In this document: positions 23,236 to 33,816 of the stretch, one piece after another
How the letters are laid out: the number at the start of each line of letters is the position of its first letter
How positions within the stretch are numbered: position 1 is the first letter of the stretch
Assembly: GCF_000004195.4 (NCBI RefSeq)
Contig: NC_030679.2
Span: forward strand, 33,097,712 to 33,161,711
Direction: 5' to 3'
Source of the DNA: Xenopus tropicalis
Taxonomy: Eukaryota > Chordata > Amphibia > Anura > Pipidae
DNA: 64,000 nucleotides
The notes under the pieces: generated by a model
The model's input: only the letters and a program-made list of their open reading frames with translations
The model's database searches: none
Told to the model about the DNA's origin: nothing
Program-made: the position numbers and the translations under genes

Positions 23236-23431
23236 TAGTGGGCCTTTTAGTGGCTGGGTGGTGGGCCCTTTAGTGGCTGGGTGGTGGGCCCTTTAGTGGC
23301 TGGGTGGTAGACCCTTTAGTGGCTGGGTGGTGGGCCCTTTAGTGGCTGGGTGGTGGGCCCTTTAGTGGCTGGGTGGTAGACACTTTAGTGGCTGGGTGGT
23401 GGGCCCTTTAGTGGCTGGGTGGTGGACCCTT
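23236..23431. repeat. 23-bp minisatellite ('GTGGGCCCTTTAGTGGCTGG')
   Basis: About eight and a half tandem units of 23 bp, core GGGCCCTTTAGTGGCTGGGT, with point variants (TAGACCC, TAGACAC). It ends just before GGTGGGCCCAGGTACCCCAG and a CAGTCTGACTCTG end at 23462-23474 typical of the CAGGGTCGGACTGGG hAT family. The array therefore probably expanded inside such an element. Confidence 0.88.
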
Positions 23432-23474
23432 GAGTCAGGTCCCTGGTGGGCCCAGGTACCCCAGTCTGACTCTG

Positions 23475-24094
23475 AGAATGTAGATGTTTTTATAGTTATA
23501 ATAAATATGGTATCATGAGTGGTTTGCAATACTGGAGGTATCCAAAATTGTGTTGTGCACACTGTGGCACTGTAAGTGAATGACCCCTATTATTTGGATT
23601 TTTAATAAAGCCATAAGTCTATGCATTTAGGTTTTAAGGCTTTCATTGTGAGTGAATTGGCCATCTGTGTGGATCATGCATTAAGCAGTAGGGGTGTGGG
23701 ACCTCTGTTACTTTTTGTTAGCCCATGGTTGAGCCAATATTGGTACACTTTGTAGGTCTTCTTCTTCTCTCTCTCAGCATTTTCATTAATGCAGAAGACA
23801 GGTAGACAGTTGATGCCATATCTGATGAAGCACAATGCTACTTAAGAAGAGAGAACACATCATTTTGTCGGATATGGATAAGCCTGCAAACATCACACAT
23901 GGTGTTTTAGTGCATTTTGTGCTCACTGAACAATTGGTCTAGCCAGTCTCTTAGGGCAGGCTAATACAGTTTCTTACATAGTTTTACTTACCACACTAAC
24001 TTCGACACACATTTCCTACATATGCCTATGCCAGCTTTATAGTGCTTTACAATGCAGTGTAAAAGCAGGACTATTGTATTTCTTCACTACAACA
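23475..24094. other. Unassigned noncoding sequence
   Basis: No repeat or exon recognised. Confidence 0.4.
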
Positions 24095-24372
24095 ACTTGT
24101 TGCTCAGTACCCCCTCTGGTGTTGCTCCCAATGGCCCTTAAAGTAGGTGCTAATTTTTACATTTCTGGTTTGGAGGCAAGTTTTGGAAGCACAGAGACAC
24201 AGTTTTACTTCAAGCAGAGCCTCCTGCAGGCCAGCAGTCCACATATGGCTACCAAATAGCCAATCAGAGTCTTTATTTGGCATCTCCAAAGAACTTTTTT
24301 TCATGCCTTGTGGATCACCAACACGTTTTACATCTGAGTGTGGCTTACGAGTAAAAAAGTTCAGGATCCCTG
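24095..24372 (+). mobile_element. hAT-type element, left-truncated ('GGTTGGGGATCCCTG' family)
   Basis: Shares with 35340-35619, in the same order, 'GGTGTTGCTCCCA', 'GGCAAGTTTTGGAAGCACA', 'CCTGCAGGCCAGCAGT', 'AGCCAATCA', 'AGAACTTTTTTTCATGCC' and 'CATCTGAGTGTGGCTTACG'. The right end is AGGATCCCTGG. The left terminus is missing. The CAGNGGTCCCCAACC-type end is a known hAT signature. Non-coding. Confidence 0.7.
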
Positions 24373-24378
24373 GCTTAT

Positions 24379-24595
24379 AGGCTCATTTATCAATGCTTAA
24401 ATTTGATTATTTTTTTTTTTTGAGTAAAATTCCATGCATTCAAGTTTTTTTCATGGTTTAATTCAATCAAGTTTTTCTATTCACATGTTTTTAATAAATA
24501 AACATATATTTGAGATTGGTGAAATTTTGGGTTTATCCAAATAAGAAAAAAACTTTAAAGTTCACAGATTCACAGAAAAATTGATAAACAAGCCT
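24379..24595. mobile_element. Small MITE with AGGCTCATTTATCAA ends
   Basis: The left end AGGCTCATTTATCAA is paired with TTGATAAACAAGCCT at the right. The interior is T-rich then A-rich, a foldback pattern, with no coding capacity. It begins six bases after the preceding hAT element. Confidence 0.65.
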
Positions 24596-24612
24596 CTACC
24601 CCGCCATACGTA

Positions 24613-24752
24613 ATTAAAGGCACTAAGTTTGCCCAGGAGCAGTAACCCAAAGCAACCAATAAGGGGTTTGCTTTTAAACATATGTGGGTAATTGCTACCT
24701 GCTGATTGGTTGCAATGGATACTGCACCTGGGCAAACATAGTGTCTTTTTTT
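24613..24752. mobile_element. Short foldback MITE with CAAT-box-like arms
   Basis: Arms 'TTTGCCCAGGAGCAGTAACC' and 'TGCACCTGGGCAAA' pair. Inside are AAAGCAACCAATAAGGGG and CTGATTGGTTGCAATGG. Same type as 6615 and 55719. Confidence 0.65.
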
Positions 24753-24863
24753 ACCCCATGTGTGTTATATTGTAGGGTTGTCCTGCAGACATAATTTTTT
24801 AATACAGAGAAATGTGCAAGCCTGAACTAAATTATAATTTGAGCAAGGTGAAAATTCATATAA

Positions 24864-24979
24864 AAGTCAGACTGGGGGAGGACATCTGTGGCCAGGGGTG
24901 CGGCAACAGGCATCAGGTCTGGGCAGCTGGGGCCCACCGGGTTTTTTCCCGGTGTCCTGGCGGCCCAGTCTGAGCCTGT
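24864..24979 (+). mobile_element. CAGGGTCGGACTGGG hAT family, short copy
   Basis: Runs from AGTCAGACTGGGGGAGG to GGCGGCCCAGTCTGAGCCTG and contains GGTTTTTTCCCGGTGTCCTG, as in the 8202 copy. At about 116 bp it is an internally shortened copy. No clear 8-bp duplication remains. Confidence 0.7.
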
Positions 24980-26119
24980 ACAAACATGACTGGGTTCCTG
25001 GGGTCCTTGGGATGACTTACTGTAAAAAATAAAGATGCCTGTGCATTCCACTTTGGGAATCTGCTCCTTAATGTGAAATCATCCACAAATGCAGACGGGC
25101 CAGCCGGCTTCAGAACCAACTGTATCTCAGTGTGACCTGCCTGGTCACTTGGGCTCTGGGCTGAGTGCAGCTGTGTTCCACTATGTACTGTTTTATAATT
25201 ACTCGGTCAGAAGTTAAATACAGATGTTGAATCTTCGAGAATGTGTAGAATGCTAACTATTTCATACAAACTTTCATATATAAAATCCTGTTCCAAGTAA
25301 CTTGCAGTTCTAAGCGGAGTCAAAAAATGTCTGATCAATACTCAGGTACAAAAAAAGATAAGTTTGCTTCCAAAGGTATTTGTCAGATTTTCCACTGAGA
25401 GCAGACAGAGGAAATGTATTCCTAATAAAGAAATAATTTGTGGCAGTTGTTAACACCTCTCCTTCTAATGCTGAATTCCTGGCTGTTTCTGTAATCCGCG
25501 CGCAAGCTGTTAATGGCAGACGAGCACACTACAGTACCGCTACCACCTGCTCCCAGAGCTGGATCATTATTGAAATTCCCTTCACGTTTCACAGGTTAAA
25601 AACCTGACAGGAATTCAGATTTACAATGCAGACATCACACACATAAAACTTTTACTGGCTCTCCAGTTCCTGCATGCAGAGCAAACCAGTCAGTGCCGCA
25701 GGTGGAATTCATTCCAGCAGAGAAATGTCCCAGGAGCTGCCTTATGTAACAAGGAAATCTTCTCTCTCTGGCATGTGTAATATGCACAATGGGAAATGGC
25801 AATGTTGGAGGGCTTCAGCCTGCATTATATTCACTGAGTTATTAACTGCTATACTGGGTTCTGGTTTGAACAAAGGATTCCTCTTAAATAGCATTGTAAT
25901 TGATAGCAATGTCAGTTGTTGTGTGCTTTTGTTAGCTGAACAATCTGAAGCCCAGAAAAAGCCAAAAGATGTTTATAGTAGGCATGGCACCTTTAAATTA
26001 ATCCTTAAGAGCAGGGCTAATGAAAAAAATAAGCTTGCCACTAATAAAACGGATGCTTTGTTGCAATATCTCCCTGTATATATGTTACAATTATTATAGA
26101 GGAGTAGAGAAGGGTAGTA
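24980..26119. other. Repeat-free noncoding sequence; candidate conserved segment 25450-25860
   Basis: No repeat recognised. The stretch 25450-25860 is balanced in composition and includes CACCTG/CAGGTGG E-box-like sites and a CGCGCGC run. A 141-codon frame at 25674-26099, the longest in the window, has no recognisable domain and runs into AT-rich sequence. I regard it as non-coding, with low certainty. Confidence 0.35.
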
Positions 26120-26185
26120 CAGGTATTGGGACCTGTTATCCAGAATGCGTTTTCTGGATAAGGAGTCTTTGTGTAATTTGGATTT

Positions 26186-26405
26186 TCATACTACGACATA
26201 TTTTCAAGCAACGTGCTGCATAATATGTTGTGCGCTGCGTAATATATTGTTTGAAAATATGTTGTCGCAAGATAAATAACGCCAAGAACATCGCTTCTTA
26301 ATTATGACAAGTGTCCTTTTAGTGAATCGAGCGAAAAATAAGAAGTGATAAGATTTTTAACGCATGCTATAAATAGCACTCCTTATTTCAGACTTTAGTG
26401 AATCG
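26186..26405 (-). mobile_element. Nested element with GGGCCCTTT end
   Basis: Replaces the TTAA-containing junction of the host MITE. It ends AGTGAATCGGGCCCTTT and contains inverted segments CATATTTTCAAGCAACG / GTTTGAAAATATG. The 48880 element starts AAGGGCCCATTCATTAAA at the same place in its own host, so the two may be related insertions in opposite orientation. Confidence 0.55.
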
Positions 26406-26488
26406 GGCCCTTTGTCTGCTAAAAAATAATTTAAACATTAAATAAACCCACTAGGATTGTTTTATCTCCAATAAGGATTAATTATATC

Positions 26489-26720
26489 TAGTGATAAGCA
26501 AATCTGTCCAATTTCACTTCGCTGTAAAATTCGCAAAACAACCAGAAAACGTGCGCCCGCGCCCTCGCCTTTTTTTACGTGAACGCACCCATTTTGACCA
26601 ACACTTTTTGTGAAGCACAACAAATCTTTCTGCAGCAAATTTTTGGGGAAGTTTCGCAAAACAATTCGCCAATGACGAAATGCGGAAAATCACTGCGAAT
26701 CCATGCCTCGCTCATCACTA
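26489..26720 (+). mobile_element. hAT-type MITE (TAGTGATGAGC family) nested in a MITE
   Basis: Ends TAGTGATAAGCAAATCTG and GCCTCGCTCATCACTA are inverted. The host sequence ATTATATC (26481-26488) is repeated as ATTATATT (26721-26728), a 7-of-8 match to an 8-bp hAT target duplication. The uninterrupted host reads GGATTAATTATATCTTAGTT in sister copies, which confirms the empty site. The interior has several TTCGCAAAACA-type motifs. Confidence 0.9.
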
Positions 26721-26951
26721 ATTATATTTTAGTTGGGACCAAGTACAAGGTTCTGTTTTGATATCGTTGTTAAAAAATATGAATTATTTGGTTAAAATAG
26801 AGTCTATGGGAGACGGCCTTCCTTTTATTCAGAGCTTTCTGGATAACAGGTTTCCGGATAACAGATGCCATACCTGTATAGAGTGTAGTACATAGAAACA
26901 GTGTATCTAAAGGAATAGAACGATTAAACATGGATAAGAAGGCTTGAAAGC

Positions 26952-27413
26952 TTAAAGCTTATTGTCAGGTTAAATTTTAGTATGTTATAGAATGGCCTGT
27001 TTTCAGTAATTTTTCAGTTGCTTTTAATTTTTTATAGTTTTTTTATTATTTGCCTTCCTCTTCTGACTCCTTCCAGCTTTCAAATGGGGGTCACTGACCT
27101 CAGCAGCCAAAAAACGATTGCTCTGTGAGACTTCGATTTTATTGTTATTGTTACTTTGCATTATTTATCTTTCTAATTAGGCCCTCCTCTATTCACATTC
27201 CTGTCTCTCTTCCAAACCAGTGTCTGGTTGTTAGGTTAAATTGGACCCTAGCAACCAGATGGCTGCTGAAATCCCAATCTGAAAAGCTGCTGAACAAAAG
27301 TTAAATAATTTTAAAAAGTGCAAATAAAAAATGACGACCACTTGCAAATTGTCTCAGAATAGCACTTTGTACATTATACTAAAAGATAATTTAAAGGTGA
27401 ACCACCACTTTAA
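26952..27413 (+). mobile_element. T2/Kolobok-type MITE
   Basis: Left TTAAAGCTTATTGTCAGG and right GGTGAACCACCACTTTAA. Blocks: 'TAGTATGTTATAGAATGGCC', 'CAGCTTTCAAATGGGGGTCA', 'TTGGACCCTAGCAACC', 'GCAAATTGTCTCAGAATAGC'. The right end and its TTAAAGG-type complement are well preserved. About 460 bp, non-coding. Confidence 0.82.
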
Positions 27414-27629
27414 AATTATACTGGGAGAGAGAGAAGTAATCCACCATGAAAACAACTAACCTGGTGCAGGTAAAAGAAGCAATGTAGCCACGTGTAGCAG
27501 CGCTAAACAAGGAACAGTATTTATTCCATTAAAAGTAAATTATCCAACATTTTGGTCACATAATGTAACATTCCCCTTCTCTATACTGACCACTGTCTTT
27601 AATGATACATAAGCTTCCAGGCCAATATA

Positions 27630-28087
27630 CCGTATATACTCGAGTATAAGCCGATCCGAATATAAGCCGAGGTACCTAATTTTACCTAAGAAAACTGGAA
27701 AAACTTATTGACTCGAGTATAAGCCTAGGGTGGGAAATGCATTAATTGAGGCATCAGTGGGGTATATGTTTTTCAATATTTATTTCAAAGAAAAACAGTA
27801 AACTAGCTCTGTAAGCGGAGAAGAGGGTCAACAAAAACAATATGAGTACTACCCCACACTCATTGCACATTGGCAAACTGGCAGCAGAGCAATAATAAGT
27901 ATTGCTACTGGGAGCCTAGGCCAGGGCACTGGAGGGTCTGGTTGCAGGTGGCCTAATTTGCACACAAAGGAGAGAGGGTGCTAGTCAAGAGGCACCCATG
28001 GCACCCGACTCGAGTATAAGCCGAGGGTGACTTTTCTCAGCACATTTTGGGTGCTGAAAAACTAGGCTTATACTCGAGTATATACAG
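27630..28087. mobile_element. DNA transposon with 'GTATATACTCGAGTATAAGC' inverted ends
   Basis: The left terminus CCGTATATACTCGAGTATAA is the near-perfect inverse of the right terminus ending CTCGAGTATATACAG. TA occurs immediately outside on both sides (27628-27629 and 28088-28089). CTCGAGTATAAGCC recurs four times near the ends. The interior (27760-28000) is unlike other repeats here. TA flanks fit a Tc1/mariner-type target; the superfamily is inference. No transposase frame. Confidence 0.82.
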
Positions 28088-28321
28088 TACCTGCCTTTTG
28101 TAAGAATATACCTTCCCTTTGCAGGAAGGCTACAGCAATTTGCCATTGGTATTTGTAAGATGTAATGTAATGTTGATCTTATTCACAAGAGCCACAAATA
28201 TTCTGTAAATATATCCTTATAAACAGTGCTTAGTGATGTCACAAGTTATTATTGGTGCTTAGTGATGTACGTTCTATCACATGGCTCACTAAAACTTGTG
28301 TATTATAATGAATAAAGTACT

Positions 28322-28446
28322 CCCTGTTGCAAAATATAAGGATATCAGAAGTCACCTTGGAGTTCCATGGCCTGAATAAAAGTACAGGTATATATGGTCA
28401 TAAAACTCCTTTGTGACTTATAATATCCTTATATTTTATAATAGGG
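28322..28446. mobile_element. 125-bp MITE with 'GCAAAATATAAGGATAT' arms
   Basis: Left arm CCCTGTTGCAAAATATAAGG and right arm CCTTATATTTTATAATAGGG are inverted and extend inward through ATATCAGAAGTCAC / GTGACTTATAATAT. The centre holds 'AAGTACAGGTATATATGG'. Non-coding. Confidence 0.75.
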
Positions 28447-29492
28447 GTTACATTATTCCCTATATATAAGTGAGACTGGCTAAATAACAGATATGCAAAG
28501 GGAGTGAATTTATTACAGAATGGATTACAAAATGCATAAAGCTGATAGTAATTTTATAAATTAAATTGAAAGTGTTATTTTCCCATTCGTTAAGTTCTCC
28601 ATTTCTCCTGCATACATCACAAAAGGACATCCCCCATACCAGTATTAAAGAATTGTAGAGAAACATACATTGCTTCAGAATGCTAAAATAAAGCATTGGC
28701 ATTATCATATATCACACGTGTGTTTATTTTATGTGTCATTTTGTCTAATGAAAAACAATAATATCCCAAGGTCTGTGGCAAAAGTGGAGAAAGGCAACAA
28801 CACAGTCTGTTTTCTTTGGCCTCACTGAGCAACTCGTGTCTGTAACTCCAACAAATGAACTCACATGATCCCAAAATCTAGAGGGATTATGTGCATTGCT
28901 TTCTCCTGAAGTGTTCGACTGATATGGCAAAGCTAGGGAGCTGATTCACTTCCATAGTTGTCAGTGAGTAGGATAAGAGGTAGAGTGACGTATGACTGCA
29001 CTTGGCCCACTTAAGAGAACAAATGTGATGATGTTTGGTATTTGAGAGTCCTATGCTTTATATATGCATGAATTATTATCTGTATAAATTAATTTCTAGT
29101 AATTGAACTAGTTCAGGTGTTGGAATGCCATTCTTCATTTACCTGGAAATTAAGAAAGCACCAAATCCAAATTATATACAGAATGAAAATATTCATAAAC
29201 CATTTACCAACCACTGTTATTTTATTCTCTCAGTAGTCACTTACTGGACCTCATCTGATAGCTGCTAGGATGCGTATGCGCACAATCCTGAGGGGGGCAG
29301 AGAAAGAGGGTGGCCTCTGGGTGCCCGAAATAGAAATCTGGGGCTGTATGTAGCCTTTATACTCCTATTTCTGCATTGTACATTTTTATTGAAGAACTTT
29401 TACAATTTGTAAATATAATATCAGGTGCTAGTGTTTCCACTTTAAAAATTAATCTGTATATTTGACCAAATATATCTTTATCTGGTACATGA
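28447..29492. other. Unassigned noncoding sequence
   Basis: No repeat or exon recognised. Overlapping minus-strand frames at 28460-28930 show no domain. Confidence 0.4.
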
Positions 29493-29885
29493 GGGGGGGG
29501 GGGGGATTTACTAAAACTTAATTTTTGGGTTTTTTATTTGTTTGAAACCTTCTAACAAATAAAAAGATCTGAACTGAATAAGCAGGAACAAGAAAAATTT
29601 GCAGAAAAGTAGCAGAAACCGAAACTTTCTCGACTTTTTCATATTGCTGCACAAAAGTTAGTGTCAAAAAACCCCCAAAACCTCTAAAACAGCGAAGCAA
29701 AGAAATATCTTCCAGTTGTAAAGGGGACATTTGCCATTGACTACATGATCTCGACAGTTTGTAGCATATTTTCGGATTCAGAATCATTATGGTTTTGTAA
29801 CATAATAAATAATAAATGCAATTTTTCTGCACCAAATTTGGGTTTTTGGCATCAACAAAAACCCGAGCCCAAAAACTATATATCA
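29493..29885. mobile_element. Probable MITE beginning in a G-run
   Basis: A 13-base G-run (29493-29505) is followed by GATTTACTAAAACTTAATTT and GGGTTTTTTATTTG. The far end carries AAAAACCCGAGCCCAAAAAC, approximately the inverse. Interior blocks CGACTTTTTCATATTGC and AAAAAACCCCCAAAACC fit an eroded inverted-repeat element. Boundaries are approximate. Confidence 0.5.
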
Positions 29886-32800
29886 TTTTTAAAAATAAGA
29901 ATGTATGTAAAAACTAAACTTACGGCCAGGGAATGCAAGAGCTGGCTTGTTTATTAATTACTTGTTTTATCTGATTTCTTGCTTCGGGCACTAATTGTAA
30001 ATTACAGCCATTCTCTCCTTTAGCAAAGAGGGGCAAAAGTGCAGAAGATAAGACCAGTGCATCCTATTTGTATGGTAGGCTTTGACAGCTAAATAACATC
30101 ATGCTGACTTTGATATGGTGGAAATGCATGTATAACGAATGTATAGGTTATAAGGGTCAGTATGATAATCCTTCCACAGAATGCAGAACTTCACAACATA
30201 AGCAAAACATTCTTGCTGAACACAATGCCCTGATCCTTAATTCCTAAAAATATGTCAATCATACAGATTAACAAGCAGTAAAGTTTGAAGAGGAATTAAC
30301 ACTAACAGAAAACTGTTCAGTAAGCTGTAAGAACATAAATAATATAAAGAACATAAAATATTTGTCACCTTAAAAAAAAAAATAAAGATAAAAGGGCCCA
30401 TTAACTGACAGCATGTGGGGTGCCAGAAAAAGAGCAAGCACCCATGTTTTTCACACCTTGCACCCTTTTCCACAAAGATTTTCTCAGAAATTGCAGCCGA
30501 TTATGATTTGTACTCGCAAGACTGCCTGCAGTTAGGGAAAAGATACGGACCATGCGGGTGGTAATATAGGCTGTCATTCAAGCACCTTTAATGAATAATA
30601 CATGGCATGAGAATAACTCTTTTATTCAGTGTGATTTTTGAACACAGCCATTTATGAGGACTATGGAGACAGGCTGGGGGGGTAGTGACCAGCTTCTGCG
30701 TTATATTTGTGCAAACACTATCAATTGCAAATGTTCACAGTAGATACATTGTTGTATCCCAGTGAGCCTATGGCTCTTATTATGCCCTTTCCCTCAGATT
30801 TAACTGTCCTCCTTGCCCTCTTGGGTACTTGTCCTTGTACATATGCAATTGGTAGTTGTTTATTACCCTTGCACAATGCTATAATGTTTGCTCATTCATT
30901 TTCTTTGTGGGAAAATGTCAAAAGATCTAAAAGTCACTTTGGGTCATCTATGAGCCTTCCAGGCTTTCTGAGCCACTACTTCAAGAGCTGAACACAATAA
31001 CTAAAGTTGGTATAAAAAGCAGCAATGAGTATTGTGTCTCATTAAATCTCTCCGCTGTTTGTCATTGTCAAATTTCCTATTTTTCATTAGCAGGGTAGGA
31101 TTTTATGTTTATGTGTGAGATGAATGGCTGCTATCATAGCTGGTCGCCATATCATTTAGTAAACAGCTTAATATGCAGATGGTGATCATTTGTAGGAGAA
31201 AATTAATGGTGCATGCCAAATATGTTGTGAATAATGTAAATGCTCAGAGGGCTATTTTTAAACTATGACTAATGGGAACCAAGACCCGATTTATTATGCT
31301 GAATCGATAATGTATGCATAATCACTGACTTCAGCATTAAGGAGCTAATATTTTACCTGCGTGAATCTGCTTTTAAAGACACATCACAAGTTGGACCTTT
31401 TTAGAGTAGATTGTATAATACACATATTCAGAATGATAATGGCTTTACTAAATTATCTGGTGTTGATCAACCAAAGGCAAATCTTTATTACCTCTCTACT
31501 GACATGGCTGTTACTAACCTATCTTCTGATGAATACCAATTTGGTGTGGTGAAATCCAATTAGGTCCCATTTTGAGTTAATTTACAAATCTCATTTTGAA
31601 GGGTCAGTTGTAAGATGCAATGCTTATTATGAAAAACAATTAAAACACGTTAAAAACAGATATTGGGCCATGAGCTGAGAAATAATTCAGCTACATGAGT
31701 AAACTGCACTCATAACCACAGGCAAAGCCCATTAAACTGATAAATACCCTGTAAGGTGAGCAGCTCTGTAGAAAGGAAGTCCGATATGGATTGTAAACAA
31801 GGATCTGGAAGAGGCGAAGGGAGGTGTTTTTAACATCATTCAAAGCTCTGTTTGGCAGGCTGATGACAGCTATGGTTTCAATATGTTGGAATACTGTGAA
31901 TGTAATCTTAATTAAAGCAGAGGAAAAAAATAGAAGCGAAAACATAAAAGGGGGTTTTGGAAAGGGGAAGATTACAATTTAAAACTTGTGCCTGACTAAT
32001 GATGTGGTAGAACTGTACGATGGATCTCCAAACACGAAACAAAAGTGCAAGAAAAGATTCTATAACACAATAGTATACATTATAAAATGTTTTAAAAAAA
32101 ACTCCTAAACTGGTAGAGTCATTCTTTGCAACAGAATAAAAGTGGAACCAATAATGATCCTTTATTCCTAGATTGCAGGAAGTAGTATCTTTGGCACATG
32201 TTAACTGTAAAACATTTGGGGTCTATTCATTCATTCATTGGGGTTCTATTCAAAGGTCTCGTGGCTTGCCTAAGATAAACACCAAGTAATGTGGGGATTT
32301 GGATAGGGTATGCAGGAAACTCTTGCAAATGACATTTGGAGATCCATTCAGACACTGGATATCTTTAGTTTTCCCTGCCACAATCCCCATACCTTAGTAG
32401 GTACTAGTTGAGAATTCCTCAGTTCCTTTTTGGAGCATAGTTACACATATTGGATTAATTTCTGCGCCACCCACTAAATAAAAGAAACATAGACTGAAAT
32501 TGAAGAAACATGTTTCGTAAACGTTGCATAGTCAGATTTTCCAAGATAATTAAGCATTCATCAGAACCTGCAGGATCCATAAGATGAAATGATGATTGTT
32601 TGCTTTGGACCTTTTTAAAACTAATTAATCTTTTACCATGAGAGAATAATGAAAAACGTGTCAGTTTCTGTTTTTGTAGCCTAACTTTTTTTTTCATAAA
32701 TGAGAAGTTTTCTATGCTGGGTAAGTTCATAAGGGATATCCATTAGCAATAATTTCCTCCCTTTTAGTGATACCTCATTCTTCCCAAATGCTTAATTACG

Positions 32801-33428
32801 TCAGTTAATGTATTTGCTGAAAGTAGTTCTTAAGGTATCTGGCTCCCCATTCCTAAGAAAGTATGTTTGGAGACTGACTGCAAGTCAGTATGATTCTGGC
32901 TAGGATTCCTTAAAATCAAGTAAAGTAGAATTACGAGTGATGAGTTTAAATTTCAGCAGCCAGAGGAAACCCTAACGGAAGCGTTCCTACCTCAACAAGG
33001 AAGTCAGTTCTTTTATATGCTTGCCATTCCATTTACTATTCTTTCTTTTAACAAAGGTAAATGGGCTGTTTCTTCCTTCTTAAAAGATTGATAATCACCT
33101 AATTGGCATATCCTAAGGTAAGACTGGAGGGTCTTTCAGATACATTCTGCAAAGGCCTTTCTGTGTGTGTGATGTGTGAATATATTAGTGAACGAACATA
33201 TATAAATATATATTTTTAAAGATGATATGTGCTCTAGGTTGCTGTTAAAGGTAATATCAATGTGGCTAAGAAATGTAGAAATGGCTGGCCCGTGAATATT
33301 TCTTATAGAGTTATATGTGTGCATTTGGTCACGTTTTAAAGGCATTGTTTGATATGGCTAAACAGTAGGGTGTATTTACTTACCTGACAAAGTGTGCAAA
33401 GTGCAATTTAAGAGTTGGCACATCATAA
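29886..33428. other. Longest repeat-poor stretch; candidate regulatory DNA
   Basis: About 3.5 kb in which I recognise no transposon or tandem array, against a density elsewhere of roughly one element per kilobase. Two parts, about 31000-31345 and 31550-31960, are rich in TAAT-containing and TGCAAAT-like motifs without repeat landmarks, the appearance of conserved noncoding elements near developmental genes. No open frame looks coding. Conservation cannot be shown from one sequence. Confidence 0.4.
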
Positions 33429-33450
33429 CCCCCCCCCCCCCCCCCCCCCC
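33429..33450. repeat. Poly-C run (22 bases)
   Basis: Uninterrupted C homopolymer between CATCATAA and GATGTCACC. Length is probably variable and prone to sequencing error. Confidence 0.95.
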
Positions 33451-33757
33451 GATGTCACCAGCCCTACCCTTTGATGGCCAATCAGATTCCAACAAAGCTG
33501 TACTGGGACTGTTCAGATCCTTTCAGGCAGAAGATACCTGGAGCTTCGATGTATGCAGGTAGAAAGGAAACAGGAGATAATGGCACCACCTCCTCCTGCT
33601 CCTTCCCCCTGCCAAAATAGGAACCTGCAGACAAAGGCAGCAGAGGGCTTTTTTCTCATTTTTAAACCATCAGATTGGTTTGGAGAGGTTTAGCCTTCCC
33701 AAACCTTAATGAAAATCTGGCCATGTTTAAACCATCTCTCACTGTCTTCCCCCACCC

Positions 33758-33760
<3 letters not shown>

Positions 33761-33812
<52 letters not shown>
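33761..33812. repeat. (CT)n microsatellite
   Basis: Twenty-six uninterrupted CT units. They produce a Leu-Ser repeat in the plus-strand frame at 33675-33929, which is not a gene. Confidence 0.97.

Positions 33813-33816
<4 letters not shown>

Larger units (their letters stand above)
26120..26876 (+). mobile_element. CAGGTATGGGA-type MITE split by two nested insertions
   Basis: Left end CAGGTATTGGGACCTGTTATC and right end GGATAACAGATGCCATACCTG are inverted and flanked by TA on both sides. Host blocks are recognisable outside the insertions ('TTTAAACATTAAATAAACCC', 'GGGACCAAGTACAAGG', 'GACGGCCTTCCTTTTATTC'). Insertions occupy about 26186-26405 and exactly 26489-26720. Confidence 0.88.

Noticed and set aside
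25674..26099. 141-codon frame, longest in the window
   Set aside because: No recognised domain, no evident splice or promoter signals, and its 3' part is AT-rich noncoding-like sequence. Not called as a gene, though flagged for checking.
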